A stretch of 38,037 nt of DNA, from the NCBI GenBank assembly GCA_002333405.1, contig DDBH01000018.1, positions 17,324 to 55,360 of the forward strand, given 5' to 3'. The notes beneath the pieces are model-generated. The model had not been told where the DNA came from. It ran no database searches and was given only the letters and a program-made list of their open reading frames with translations. Below, in pieces: positions 15,310-23,569 of the stretch. The stretch's first letter is position 1. Every line of letters begins with the position of its first letter. Both the position numbers and the translations under genes were made by a program. This DNA is from Micrococcales bacterium UBA2037 (GTDB lineage Bacteria > Actinomycetota > Actinomycetes > Actinomycetales > Microbacteriaceae).

Positions 15310-15321
15310 GGTGAGTGCCAA
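15295..15321. promoter_or_regulatory. CIRCE operator (distal) of groES
   Basis: TTAGCACTT, nine spacer bases, then GAGTGCCAA: one change per arm from the CIRCE consensus. It overlaps the -35 of the groES promoter and ends 26 bases before the divergent methyltransferase gene, which could therefore also be affected. Confidence 0.8.
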
Positions 15322-15346
15322 CAGCTTTGAGGGTAGGTTTGTTTAG

Positions 15347-16525
15347 GTGGCCAGGAATTCAGAAACTATTTTCACAGCCGACAATCTTGAGCTCATAAAC
15401 CAAGTTGGCCTGCTGGGTGCAAAAGCAGACCTACTCAAACTAAGCAGTGCGCTGAGGTCCCAAGGCCGCAGTCCAGAATCGGTCACGCTGGCTATTTCGC
15501 AGGGCAGGTTGCGCCACCGAGCGCTGACAAAATTTGGGACCGAACTCGCCTCGAGCATGCTGTTGACCGAGGCTGGCCTGGAACAGGCAACCAGGTCTGA
15601 GGTTGCCAATTGGCATGCCGAGCGATTTATTGATGCTGGCCTAACAAGTGTGACGGACCTGGGCTGCGGAATCGGCAGTGATTCCATTGCATTTTCAAAA
15701 GCTGGCCTTCAAGTAAAGGCGGTGGAAGCCGATCTTGCCACAGCCGAGATAGCTGCCCATAACCTCTCTGGACACCAAAGTGCCGAAGTGATTGTGGGGA
15801 CGGCCGAAACCCATGAGGTTGACACCGAAGCCTGCTACCTGGATCCAGCCAGGCGCAAATTGGACCAAAAAACTGCTGGCCGGGTGATGCTCCAGCCGGA
15901 AGACTTTTCCCCCAATCTAAACTTTGCCTTTGACCTCGGCAGCAAAGTGCCAGCTGCCATAAAGCTCTCGGGCAGCTTTCCCCACGAACTGATCCCGGCT
16001 AACTGCGAGGCAAACTGGGTCTCTCACAACAACGAATTGGTGGAGACGATTCTGTTCTTTGGGAAGCTAGGGACTCAAGGAAAGCGCTCGGCGGTATTGC
16101 TTGGTCAGGAGAATCTAGAATTTTCAGGCTCCCATGAGCAGGCTGAGATTCAAGACCTCGGGGCTTTTATCTACGACCCGAATCCGGCTCTGGTGCGCTC
16201 GCACCTTCTGGGTGGCTTCGCGTCGGAAAATAATCTTTGGGGTCTCTCAAAGTCGATAGCGTTCCTAAGTTCGAATTCAGAGATTCACAGTCCGTGGCTG
16301 CGCGGATTCAACGTGCTCGAAGTGCTATCACTTGATCCCAAGCGGATTTCAAAACGACTCCAGGAGCTTGGCATTGGAATCCTTGAAATCAAGAAGCGCG
16401 GGGTCGACACAACCCCAGAGGAACTTAGAAAAAAGCTTCGCCTGAAGGGCAAAGTTAGCGCCACCCTAATCCTCACGAAGCTGGGCGAAGATCGACGAGC
16501 GATCCTCTGCCAGCCAATTGGCTAG
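15347..16525 (+). CDS. Class I SAM-dependent methyltransferase (THUMP-like domain protein)
   Basis: A 392-residue protein. Residues about 1-95 are a helical N-terminal region. VTDLGCGIGSDSIAF at about 102-116 is the SAM-binding motif I, AVEAD at 125-129 holds the ribose-binding acid, and YLDPARR at 164-170 sits at motif IV. The C-terminal part ending in KKRGVDTTPEELRKKLRL resembles the THUMP-like domain attached to these actinobacterial proteins, which suggests an RNA substrate; the target is unknown. Translation starts at GTG 15347, the only candidate, with GAGGGTAGG further upstream. It diverges from groES, and its stop shares the four bases CTAG with the stop of the convergent rimI-tsaD gene. 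Confidence 0.85.
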   Translation: MARNSETIFTADNLELINQVGLLGAKADLLKLSSALRSQGRSPESVTLAISQGRLRHRALTKFGTELASSMLLTEAGLEQATRSEVANWHAERFIDAGLTSVTDLGCGIGSDSIAFSKAGLQVKAVEADLATAEIAAHNLSGHQSAEVIVGTAETHEVDTEACYLDPARRKLDQKTAGRVMLQPEDFSPNLNFAFDLGSKVPAAIKLSGSFPHELIPANCEANWVSHNNELVETILFFGKLGTQGKRSAVLLGQENLEFSGSHEQAEIQDLGAFIYDPNPALVRSHLLGGFASENNLWGLSKSIAFLSSNSEIHSPWLRGFNVLEVLSLDPKRISKRLQELGIGILEIKKRGVDTTPEELRKKLRLKGKVSATLILTKLGEDRRAILCQPIG

Positions 16526-18003
16526 TGTGTTTGAACCTGAGTGACATCCAGGGTCGATTCGGCACCAAAGCCAATTGAGCTCGGTGCTTTGCCGTTCATT
16601 ACCAATTGGGCACCAATCGAAGCGATCATGGCACCGTTGTCGGTGCACAACGAAAACTTAGGGATCCGCAATTCAATCCCTGCCTCCTGGCAGCGCTCTG
16701 CTGCCACCTGCCTTAGTCGCGCATTTGCCACAACTCCCCCGCCAAGCAACAGTCTTGGCACGTCATACATCTGACATGCGGCAATGGCCTTTGTTAACAG
16801 GACATCAACTACGGCCTCACGGAAACTGGCTGCAACGTCCGGCTTTGAGATTTCCTCGCCAAGAATTTCAGCCTTCTCAACGTGCCTAGCAACAGCGGTT
16901 TTTAGGCCCGAGAACGAGAAATCAAAACGATGCTTCTCCATGTCCTTGGGCAAGGAAAGCCCCCTCGGGAATCTAACTGCCTTTGGGTTTCCAGTTGCCG
17001 CTATCGCATCAATTTGCGGTCCTCCTGGATAGGGAAGCCCAAGCACTCGTGCCACCTTGTCAAAAGCCTCCCCGGCCGCATCGTCAATGGTCTCACCAAG
17101 GAACTCCACATCCTCGAGCAGGTCTCTGACCAGCAGCAACGAGGTGTGGCCGCCGGAAACCAACAGGGCGATAGTAGGAAGGCTCACGGTGCCACGCTCT
17201 AAAACATCAGCGCCGACATGGCCGACCAAGTGATTAACCGCATAGAGCGGCTTGTTGTGTGCCAGCGACAGCCCCTTAGCCGCGCCAATGCCGACCATTA
17301 GCGCCCCCGCTAAGCCCGGGCCATTGGCCACCGCTATTGCATCAACTTCCTCGATTGTGATGCCTGCTTCATCAAGCGCCTCTTGCAGGGTTGGCTCAAA
17401 TGCCTCCAGGTGTGCCCGTGCGGCAACTTCCGGAACCACGCCACCGAATTTTGCATGCTCGTCCATCGAGCTGTGCAACGCATTTGCTAGCAGCCTGTTT
17501 CCGCGAACGATGCCGACTCCGGTCTCGTCGCAGGTGCTCTCAATTCCCAGCACGATCGGTTGGTTGACCTGGACTCGCATCACCAGTGCGTCAACACCTG
17601 ATGGTTGGTAGTAGCGCTTCCGAAGATCAATTTGCTCAAAGCCAAACTTGTTGTAGAGGCCAACCGCACGATCGTTGTCAGCACGAACCTCAAGAACAAC
17701 CTGCTCTGCACCCAGTTGCAAGGCCCTGTCCATAAGCCACTCAAGCAGCAGTTTCCCATAACACTTGCCCTGGCTACCGGCGGCAACGGCAATGGTTTGA
17801 ATGTCGGCGGAGAAGCTCGCTGGTACCGAGTTCAAGCCGGCGTAGCCAACCAGTCCACCATCGAAGATTCCGATGTAGTGAGTAAATGGATTCTCAATCT
17901 CACTCAGCACTGTCCGCTCAGCCCAAGCCTCGGAGCCAAATAGGTCCTGCTCGATCTCCATAACTGCGGCAACGTCGGCTGCCGTCAAAAGCTTGAGTTC
18001 CAC
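16522..18003 (-). CDS. tsaD: RimI-TsaD fusion: ribosomal-protein alanine acetyltransferase + tRNA t6A threonylcarbamoyltransferase
   Basis: A single 493-residue frame joining two enzymes. Residues 1-146 are a GNAT acetyltransferase of the RimI type: QTIAVAAGSQGKCYGKLL holds the acetyl-CoA loop and LEVRADNDRAVGLYNKFGF is the RimI signature. From about residue 149 (VLGIESTCDETGVG) it is a complete TsaD of about 345 residues, with metal-binding His258 and His262 in NHLVGH, the VSGGHTS loop and Asp455 in CTDNGAMIA. TsaD transfers the threonylcarbamoyl group to A37 of ANN-decoding tRNAs together with TsaB and TsaE. RimI acetylates ribosomal protein S18 in E. coli. The GTG start overlaps the tsaB stop by one base. 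The linker is only a few residues and no stop or ribosome-binding site separates the halves. Confidence 0.94.
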   Translation of the reverse strand: MELKLLTAADVAAVMEIEQDLFGSEAWAERTVLSEIENPFTHYIGIFDGGLVGYAGLNSVPASFSADIQTIAVAAGSQGKCYGKLLLEWLMDRALQLGAEQVVLEVRADNDRAVGLYNKFGFEQIDLRKRYYQPSGVDALVMRVQVNQPIVLGIESTCDETGVGIVRGNRLLANALHSSMDEHAKFGGVVPEVAARAHLEAFEPTLQEALDEAGITIEEVDAIAVANGPGLAGALMVGIGAAKGLSLAHNKPLYAVNHLVGHVGADVLERGTVSLPTIALLVSGGHTSLLLVRDLLEDVEFLGETIDDAAGEAFDKVARVLGLPYPGGPQIDAIAATGNPKAVRFPRGLSLPKDMEKHRFDFSFSGLKTAVARHVEKAEILGEEISKPDVAASFREAVVDVLLTKAIAACQMYDVPRLLLGGGVVANARLRQVAAERCQEAGIELRIPKFSLCTDNGAMIASIGAQLVMNGKAPSSIGFGAESTLDVTQVQTH

Positions 18004-18593
18004 TAGCCCGTCACCTTCTTGCCCGGAGATGGCGTTACGTCCGGGGAACGCAAATACAAGGCGCTGACATCGCTCAGGTCATCACCGTTGGCCAATGCGT
18101 GAAGAGCATACTGGCCGACAAGCCGGGCATCACACACCCCAGAAACAAGCTCAAAGTCTGTCTTCTGGGCTAACTCGACAGCGCTCAAGACGCTTGGTGG
18201 CAGCACCTGCTGACCAGCATCAAAACCTGCCGCAAAGAACTCCTTGCGCTTGGCATCTGCAACAACCAACACCCGACCCGTTGTGTGCTGAAGGCCAACC
18301 GCATCCAAGGTAATCACTCCAATTGGCCGAATGCCCAAGGCCGATGCCAATGAAGTGCCGGCAGCAATGCCGACCCTTAGGCCCGTGTAGGGTGCGGGGC
18401 CGCGGCCCACCGCCAGTTGAGTTAGCTCTTTTGCACTAATCCCGGCTGTGGCAAGCACTTTTTGAATCGCCAGACCAATATTCTCGGCATGCCCAAACGG
18501 GTCATCGTAAAGCTCGAACGCGACCAGCTCGTCGCCTCTAAAAACCGCCGCGCTGGTTCCAGCGGAGGTGTCAATCGCTAACAGCAATTTCAA
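18003..18593 (-). CDS. tsaB: tRNA threonylcarbamoyladenosine biosynthesis protein TsaB
   Basis: A 196-residue ASKHA-fold protein. LLAIDTSAGTSAAVF is the first phosphate-binding strand, and GRGPAPYTGLRVGIAAGTSLA at about 63-83 is the TsaB family signature. TsaB is the scaffold that dimerises with TsaD in the t6A complex. The listed start is TTG 18593, 23 bases inside tsaE. A second TTG two codons on (18587) has AGGGGG at better distance and may be the real start. The C-terminal region SALYLRSPDVTPSP is typical. It sits between tsaE and the rimI-tsaD fusion, so all three subunits are coupled. Confidence 0.94.
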   Translation of the reverse strand: MKLLLAIDTSAGTSAAVFRGDELVAFELYDDPFGHAENIGLAIQKVLATAGISAKELTQLAVGRGPAPYTGLRVGIAAGTSLASALGIRPIGVITLDAVGLQHTTGRVLVVADAKRKEFFAAGFDAGQQVLPPSVLSAVELAQKTDFELVSGVCDARLVGQYALHALANGDDLSDVSALYLRSPDVTPSPGKKVTG

Positions 18594-19023
18594 CCCCCTG
18601 CCATCTAGGTCCGACCCCTGATACCCCTACGACGCGAACGTCGTTCGCGTCAGATCGGTCGATCTCAACAAGCAGCCAGCTCTCAAAAACTTCATCCAAG
18701 AAATCTCGTGCCCACTCCACAATCACGATTGAATTCTCAAAATCAATGTCTAGATCATCCAGTTCCAACGCTGAGGCCAACCTGTAGGCATCGACATGAA
18801 CCAGCTTCGGGCCGCCACTAGTCTTGTGGGTTCTAGCCAAGACAAAGGTTGGCGACTGAATTGTGCCAATGGCTCCCAAGCCCTCACCGATGCCGCGTGT
18901 CAGGGTAGTTTTCCCAGCACCAAGCGCGCCCGATAGCAACACCAAATCTCCGGGGCGGAGATTGCTGGCAAGCTTTTGACCGAGGCTCTCCATTTGTTCA
19001 GGCGTTTCAATAGTTAGCTTCAT
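18571..19023 (-). CDS. tsaE: tRNA threonylcarbamoyladenosine biosynthesis ATPase TsaE
   Basis: A 150-residue P-loop ATPase. Walker A is GALGAGKTTLTRG (Lys38, Thr39), QSPTFVLARTH at about 57-67 is the TsaE signature, and IVIVEWARDFLD carries the W-x-x-conserved C-terminal motif. TsaE drives turnover of the TsaB-TsaD complex. The ATG overlaps the alr stop as ATGA, and the 3' end overlaps tsaB by 23 bases. Confidence 0.95.
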   Translation of the reverse strand: MKLTIETPEQMESLGQKLASNLRPGDLVLLSGALGAGKTTLTRGIGEGLGAIGTIQSPTFVLARTHKTSGGPKLVHVDAYRLASALELDDLDIDFENSIVIVEWARDFLDEVFESWLLVEIDRSDANDVRVVGVSGVGPRWQGVEIAVSD

Positions 19024-20090
19024 TGCCCCAAATAAACCCGGTTTGCACGGCCACCAATTCTGGTGACAATTTCGTAGTTGATGCTGCCCGAGGATTCACC
19101 CAGTTGCTCAGCCGTTGGCTCACCTGCGGCAGCGTTTCCAAAGATAACGACCTCGTCGCCGATTTCTGCCGCTGTGCTGCCCAAATCAATCACGAATTGA
19201 TCCATGGCAATCGAACCAACAACCGGAAGTAGCTTCCCGTTTATCAACACCTTGGCCCCAACTGAGACCCTTGGCATTCCCTCGGCATAACCAAATGGGA
19301 CCAAGCCGAGCCTGGTTGGCTCTTGAGTCACGAAGCGGTAGCCATAGGAGACCCCCTGGCCCTTTGCAACCTGCTTGATGTTGATAATTTCTGCCGAAAC
19401 CCGCATCGCAGGGCTGAGGCTGACTTGGTCAAGTTGACGGTCATCGAAAGGATTCAGACCATAGACAATCAGACCGCATCGAACCATGTCGTAGTGCATT
19501 TCAGAATAGGAAAGGGCTGCTGCAGAGGCGGCCAGATGCCTGGTCTCAACTTCAATCCCAGCTGCGTCAAGAAGCGCCAGCGCCTCTTGGAACTTGCTGT
19601 TCTGCTCCCAATCTTCCGCCTCTGAGGTGTTGGCTATGTGGCTGAAAACTCCAGCGATGGTGAGTTTGCGATCCTTCACGATCTCTATGACCGCCGGCAG
19701 CTGATCCAGCATGAAACCATTTCTGCCAAGGCCGGTGTCGATCTTGATGTGAATCAGGGCATCGGACGGAACCCTGGCCAGGTTGGAAAGCGTCGAGATT
19801 CCAAGCGCAATTCCACTTTCCTTGGCCAGTTGCAAGTCATCAGCTGGGCCCAGCAACCAACACATGATTGGTGCTCTAACTCCTGCGCTCCTAAGCTCAA
19901 GCGCTTCAGTCAGATCTGCAACACCAAGTTGGTCAACTGACACCTGTTCCAAAGCAGCGGCAATCTCATGCATTCCATGGCCATAAGCATTCGCCTTGAT
20001 AACCGCCATCACTTTTGCGGGCGCAAATGTTTTCTTGAGCGTCAGGTAGTTGCCCCTGATAGCCGCGAGGTCGATTTGTATTTCACGCAT
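19020..20090 (-). CDS. alr: Alanine racemase
   Basis: A 356-residue PLP enzyme from ATG 20090. VMAVIKANAYGHG gives the PLP lysine at Lys32, and GVSYGYRF gives the second catalytic base at about Tyr249. SIAMDQFVIDLG and RANRVYLG near the end are also conserved. It makes D-alanine for peptidoglycan. A longer frame opens ten codons upstream, but those residues overlap acpS and have no family match; the chosen ATG has GGAGGG nine bases before it. It lies one base after acpS and overlaps tsaE by four bases, within the glmS-acpS-alr-tsaE-tsaB-tsaD operon. Confidence 0.95.
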   Translation of the reverse strand: MREIQIDLAAIRGNYLTLKKTFAPAKVMAVIKANAYGHGMHEIAAALEQVSVDQLGVADLTEALELRSAGVRAPIMCWLLGPADDLQLAKESGIALGISTLSNLARVPSDALIHIKIDTGLGRNGFMLDQLPAVIEIVKDRKLTIAGVFSHIANTSEAEDWEQNSKFQEALALLDAAGIEVETRHLAASAAALSYSEMHYDMVRCGLIVYGLNPFDDRQLDQVSLSPAMRVSAEIINIKQVAKGQGVSYGYRFVTQEPTRLGLVPFGYAEGMPRVSVGAKVLINGKLLPVVGSIAMDQFVIDLGSTAAEIGDEVVIFGNAAAGEPTAEQLGESSGSINYEIVTRIGGRANRVYLGQ

Positions 20091-20091
20091 T

Positions 20092-20445
20092 TCAGTTGCC
20101 CTCCAACACAACCATGGCAACTGCTAGGCCTTGATCGTGAGATAGCGATAGGTGTGAGACTCGAACCCCTAGTGCCGAGACAGCCTCCGCGCTTTGGCCA
20201 GAAAGCCTAATTTCTGGCTTGCCAAGATCGGTGGAAACAATCTCAACCTCCTGCCAGGACAAAAGCCTTGGGTCGCCGATTGCCTTCGCTAGTGCTTCCT
20301 TTGCAGCGAAGCGTGCTGCCAGAGATTCTGGGCGGGTCTCCAGCTCAGTCTCTGTGAACAGCCGCTGGCCAAGTTTCGGGGTTCGCGAAAGACTCTCTTG
20401 CAGCCTGGTGACCGAGCAAATGTCTACGCCAATGCCGTGAATCAC
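20092..20445 (-). CDS. acpS: Holo-[acyl-carrier-protein] synthase
   Basis: A 117-residue phosphopantetheinyl transferase. GIGVDICSVTRLQ holds the first metal-binding aspartate (Asp8), and LAARFAAKEALAKAIG holds the conserved glutamate and lysine. VSHLSLSHDQGLAVAMVV is the C-terminal strand seen in the family. It attaches 4'-phosphopantetheine from CoA to acyl carrier protein. The GTG start overlaps the glmS stop as TAGTG, and the stop precedes the alr ATG by one base. Confidence 0.95.
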   Translation of the reverse strand: MIHGIGVDICSVTRLQESLSRTPKLGQRLFTETELETRPESLAARFAAKEALAKAIGDPRLLSWQEVEIVSTDLGKPEIRLSGQSAEAVSALGVRVSHLSLSHDQGLAVAMVVLEGN

Positions 20446-22295
20446 TACTCGACCGTCACGCTCTTAGCCAGGTTCCTGGGCTGATCAACATCTAGACCCT
20501 TGGCACTTGCCAGCTCCATCGCAAAAATCTGGAGCGGAATCACGCTGAGTTGGCCTGCCAACAGTGGCATGGTTTCTGGAATAAAGAACACCTCGTCTGC
20601 CATTGAGCCAATGCTGGTATCGCCCACCTCAGCTATGGCAATCACCTTGGCACCCCTGGCCTTGATTTCCTGGATGTTGGAAACAACCTTTGAGTGCAGG
20701 GAACCCTCACCGGTTTTGCTTGGAACAATGACGATCACAGGCTGACCCTGCTCAATTAGCGCAATCGGCCCGTGCTTGAGCTCGCCGGCAGCAAACCCTT
20801 CGGCGTGGATATAAGCCAGTTCCTTCAGCTTCAGCGCGCCCTCAAGCGCTATCGGATAGGCCACGTTTCTGCCCAAGAACAGCACCGACTTGGCATTCGC
20901 AAACTGCTTGGCTAGCTCGCCCATTGAAGAAACTGACTCCAGCACTTCCTTGATCTTGCGTGGCAAGGTTAATAGTTCTAGCCCGATGGCCTTGAGTTCT
21001 GGCTCCGGATGGCTCTTTCGCTGCCAGGCTAGCATCAGGGCAACCAGCTGTCCGGCCGTTACCTGGGCAGTGAAGGCCTTGGTGGAGGCAACAGCAACCT
21101 CCGGGCCAGCGTGGGTGTAGATAGTGGCGGTGGCCTCACGCGCGAGCGTTGCCCCCTGGGTGTTACAAACGGCTAGAACCTTGGCGCCTGCTTCTAGTGC
21201 ATGGCGGACGGCCATTAGGGTGTCCATGGTTTCACCAGACTGGCTCATGGCAATCACGAGCGTTTTGTCATCCAAAACTGGATCTCGGTATCGAAACTCG
21301 TGGGCTAGTTCAACACTGGCTGGGATTCTTGCCCACTTTTCCACTGCATACTTGGCAGCCTCAGCTGCGTAGGCGGCGGTGCCGCAGGCCACAAAGACAA
21401 TTCGATCAACGTCCGCCAGGGCATCAAGGCCTTGCATCTCCGCCAGGTTGACCGATCCGTCTGCACCAATCCGCCCCATAAGGGTGTCGCCGACCGCCTG
21501 TGGCTGGTCCGAGATTTCCTTGGCCATAAACGATGGCCAGCCGCCCTTCGATGCGGCCGAAGCATCCCAGTCGACCTCAAACTCGGTTGGCTCGACTCGG
21601 TGACCATCAAAATCGTGAATATGAATTGAATCTGCGCGAAGCTCAACTATTTGGTCCTGACCGACCGACACCGCTCTCTTGGTGTATTCGACGAAGGCGG
21701 CAACGTCTGAGCCTAGGAAGTTTTCCGCATCGCCGATTCCAAGAACCAGTGGCGAGTTACGCCTTGCGGCCAAGACCATGTCGGGATGATCCTCGTGAAT
21801 ACAAAGCAACGTGAATGCGCCCTCGAGCCGATTCACAACAATCCGGAACGCAGACTTTAGGTCCTTGGAGGTTTCGTACTCCCTGGCAACTAGGTGCGCT
21901 GCCACCTCACTGTCAGTCTCAGAGCTGAACTTGACACCCTGGTCTACTAGCTCTTGCTTTAGCACTGCAAAGTTTTCGATGATGCCGTTGTGGATCAAAG
22001 ACAGCTTTTGGTGATCACCGCCCAGGTGAGGGTGGGCATTGCCATCGGTTGGAGCACCATGCGTGGCCCACCTGGTGTGACCAATGCCGATGTGAGCGTT
22101 ACTCAGCGGGCTGGCTGCCAAGTCGTCCACTAAAACCTGAAGTTTGCCGGCTCGTTTTTTTGTCTCGAGACCGGTTTCTGGACCAATAACCGAGACCCCG
22201 GCTGAGTCATAACCACGATATTCAAGGCGCTTCAGCCCCGCGAGCAGCACATCAAGCGCCGACCCCGGACCTACATAGCCGACTATTCCACACAT
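20445..22295 (-). CDS. glmS: Glutamine-fructose-6-phosphate aminotransferase (isomerizing)
   Basis: A full-length 616-residue GlmS. MCGIVGYVG exposes the catalytic Cys (position 2 before Met removal), and GHTRWATHGAP, NSPLVLG and the rest of the glutaminase domain run to about residue 230. Two SIS domains follow (CGTAAYAAEAAKY, SQSGETMDT, and STKAFTAQV), ending in the conserved LAKSVTVE tail. It makes glucosamine-6-phosphate, the entry point to UDP-GlcNAc. It heads the minus-strand operon. Only 30 bases separate it from divergent coaA. TAGATT lies seven bases before the ATG and no Shine-Dalgarno is visible, which would fit a leaderless transcript. Confidence 0.97.
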   Translation of the reverse strand: MCGIVGYVGPGSALDVLLAGLKRLEYRGYDSAGVSVIGPETGLETKKRAGKLQVLVDDLAASPLSNAHIGIGHTRWATHGAPTDGNAHPHLGGDHQKLSLIHNGIIENFAVLKQELVDQGVKFSSETDSEVAAHLVAREYETSKDLKSAFRIVVNRLEGAFTLLCIHEDHPDMVLAARRNSPLVLGIGDAENFLGSDVAAFVEYTKRAVSVGQDQIVELRADSIHIHDFDGHRVEPTEFEVDWDASAASKGGWPSFMAKEISDQPQAVGDTLMGRIGADGSVNLAEMQGLDALADVDRIVFVACGTAAYAAEAAKYAVEKWARIPASVELAHEFRYRDPVLDDKTLVIAMSQSGETMDTLMAVRHALEAGAKVLAVCNTQGATLAREATATIYTHAGPEVAVASTKAFTAQVTAGQLVALMLAWQRKSHPEPELKAIGLELLTLPRKIKEVLESVSSMGELAKQFANAKSVLFLGRNVAYPIALEGALKLKELAYIHAEGFAAGELKHGPIALIEQGQPVIVIVPSKTGEGSLHSKVVSNIQEIKARGAKVIAIAEVGDTSIGSMADEVFFIPETMPLLAGQLSVIPLQIFAMELASAKGLDVDQPRNLAKSVTVE

Positions 22296-22325
22296 AAGCT
22301 CTAATCTAAGGCAGAATAGGCGCTT

Positions 22326-23273
22326 GTGAGCGCAGCACAGGGCCTAGAAAGCCTTTCTCCTTATCTCGCCATAGAGCGAGACGATTGGGCAGAACTTGGC
22401 AACTCTACTGACCTGCCGTTAACCGAGGCAGAGATTGCCAAACTTCGTGGCCTTGGTGATTTTCTGGACATCAAAGAGGTGACCGAGGTCTACCTGCCAG
22501 TTTCACAACTTCTTTCGCTGTACGCCGCATCTGCGGGCGCTCTTCACCAGAACACTGAGAAGTTTTATGGGGAACGCGCCAAGCGCACTCCCTTCATAAT
22601 TGGAATTGCTGGCTCGGTTGCGGTTGGTAAATCCACTGCAGCCAGGCTGCTGCGGGAACTGATGGCCAGATGGGAGGGAACTCCCAATGTTGAACTAGTG
22701 ACAACAGATGGTTTTCTGTATCCCAATCAGGAACTTGAGCGCCGTGGCCTGATGGCGCGAAAAGGATTTCCTGAAAGCTATGACAGGAAGCGCCTGCTTC
22801 AGTTCATAGCCGACATCAAGTCAGGAAAGACCGGCGTTACCGCTCCGGTTTATGACCACCTTGCCTATGACATTCTCCCTGGGGAAGAGTTGGTGGTTGG
22901 TGCGCCAGATGTTTTGATTGTTGAGGGACTAAATGTTCTTCAGCCACCGAGCGTTGGTCAGGAGCTGGCCCTGAGTGACTACTTTGACTTCACGATCTAC
23001 ATCGACGCAGACCCAGAAACCATTCGACAGTGGTATCTGTCTCGGTTCGAAACCCTTTGGGAAACAGCCTTTTTGAATCCCAAGAGCTATTTCCATCAGC
23101 TAACCAACGAGCTCACCAAAGAGCAAGCGATGGACCGGGCTGCCGGGTTTTGGAGCGACATAAACCTGCCGAACCTGAGGCAAAACATTGAACCCACCAG
23201 ATCCCGTGCGACGCTAGTGATGCAGAAGAGTGAGCAGCACCGGGTTGAGCGCGTTCAGGTTAGAAAGATTTAG
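22326..23273 (+). CDS. coaA: Pantothenate kinase, type I
   Basis: A 315-residue prokaryotic type I kinase. The P-loop GSVAVGKST is at about 96-104, TTDGFLYPN and RKGFPESYD follow, and DVLIVEGLNVLQ holds the family motif. It phosphorylates pantothenate, the first step of CoA synthesis. Translation starts at GTG 22326. The gene is divergent from glmS across 30 bases and ends with a four-base overlap of the convergent NIPSNAP-like gene. CoA made here also feeds AcpS, encoded in the divergent operon. Confidence 0.96.
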   Translation: MSAAQGLESLSPYLAIERDDWAELGNSTDLPLTEAEIAKLRGLGDFLDIKEVTEVYLPVSQLLSLYAASAGALHQNTEKFYGERAKRTPFIIGIAGSVAVGKSTAARLLRELMARWEGTPNVELVTTDGFLYPNQELERRGLMARKGFPESYDRKRLLQFIADIKSGKTGVTAPVYDHLAYDILPGEELVVGAPDVLIVEGLNVLQPPSVGQELALSDYFDFTIYIDADPETIRQWYLSRFETLWETAFLNPKSYFHQLTNELTKEQAMDRAAGFWSDINLPNLRQNIEPTRSRATLVMQKSEQHRVERVQVRKI

Positions 23274-23569
23274 TGACTCTCAACAAACCTGGTGTCGACA
23301 CTCACTAGGCAATCGGGCATCAGCCTTCCGGCCTCGGCCCGTTCCGGGGAGTGATCGTAAGCGCTCTGCTTCTCTAAAAAGTCGTTCTGGTCACCCTCGA
23401 CCGATGCGGCCCAGATGAACTCACTGTTCTTGGTGTCGAAATACATAAACTCAACCTCGAAACCAAACTTGGCTCGGATCGGCAATACCTGCTGACTGAC
23501 CCAGTCCCGAAATTCATCGAGCCTGCCTGGGGTTATTTGATATCTGCGTAACTGAATTGTTTTAGGCAA
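23270..23569 (-). CDS. NIPSNAP-like small protein
   Basis: A 99-residue protein, probably a dimeric alpha+beta barrel. The opening IQLRRYQITPGRLDEF, the PIRAKFGFEVEFMYFD core and the EFIWAASVEGDQ strand resemble NIPSNAP-family domains. No catalytic residues are defined for that family, so no function is assigned. It starts at TTG inside the end of glmM (eight-base overlap), so it is the last gene of the rplM-rpsI-glmM run, and it converges on coaA with overlapping stop codons and no terminator in between. Confidence 0.7.
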   Translation of the reverse strand: MPKTIQLRRYQITPGRLDEFRDWVSQQVLPIRAKFGFEVEFMYFDTKNSEFIWAASVEGDQNDFLEKQSAYDHSPERAEAGRLMPDCLVSVDTRFVESH

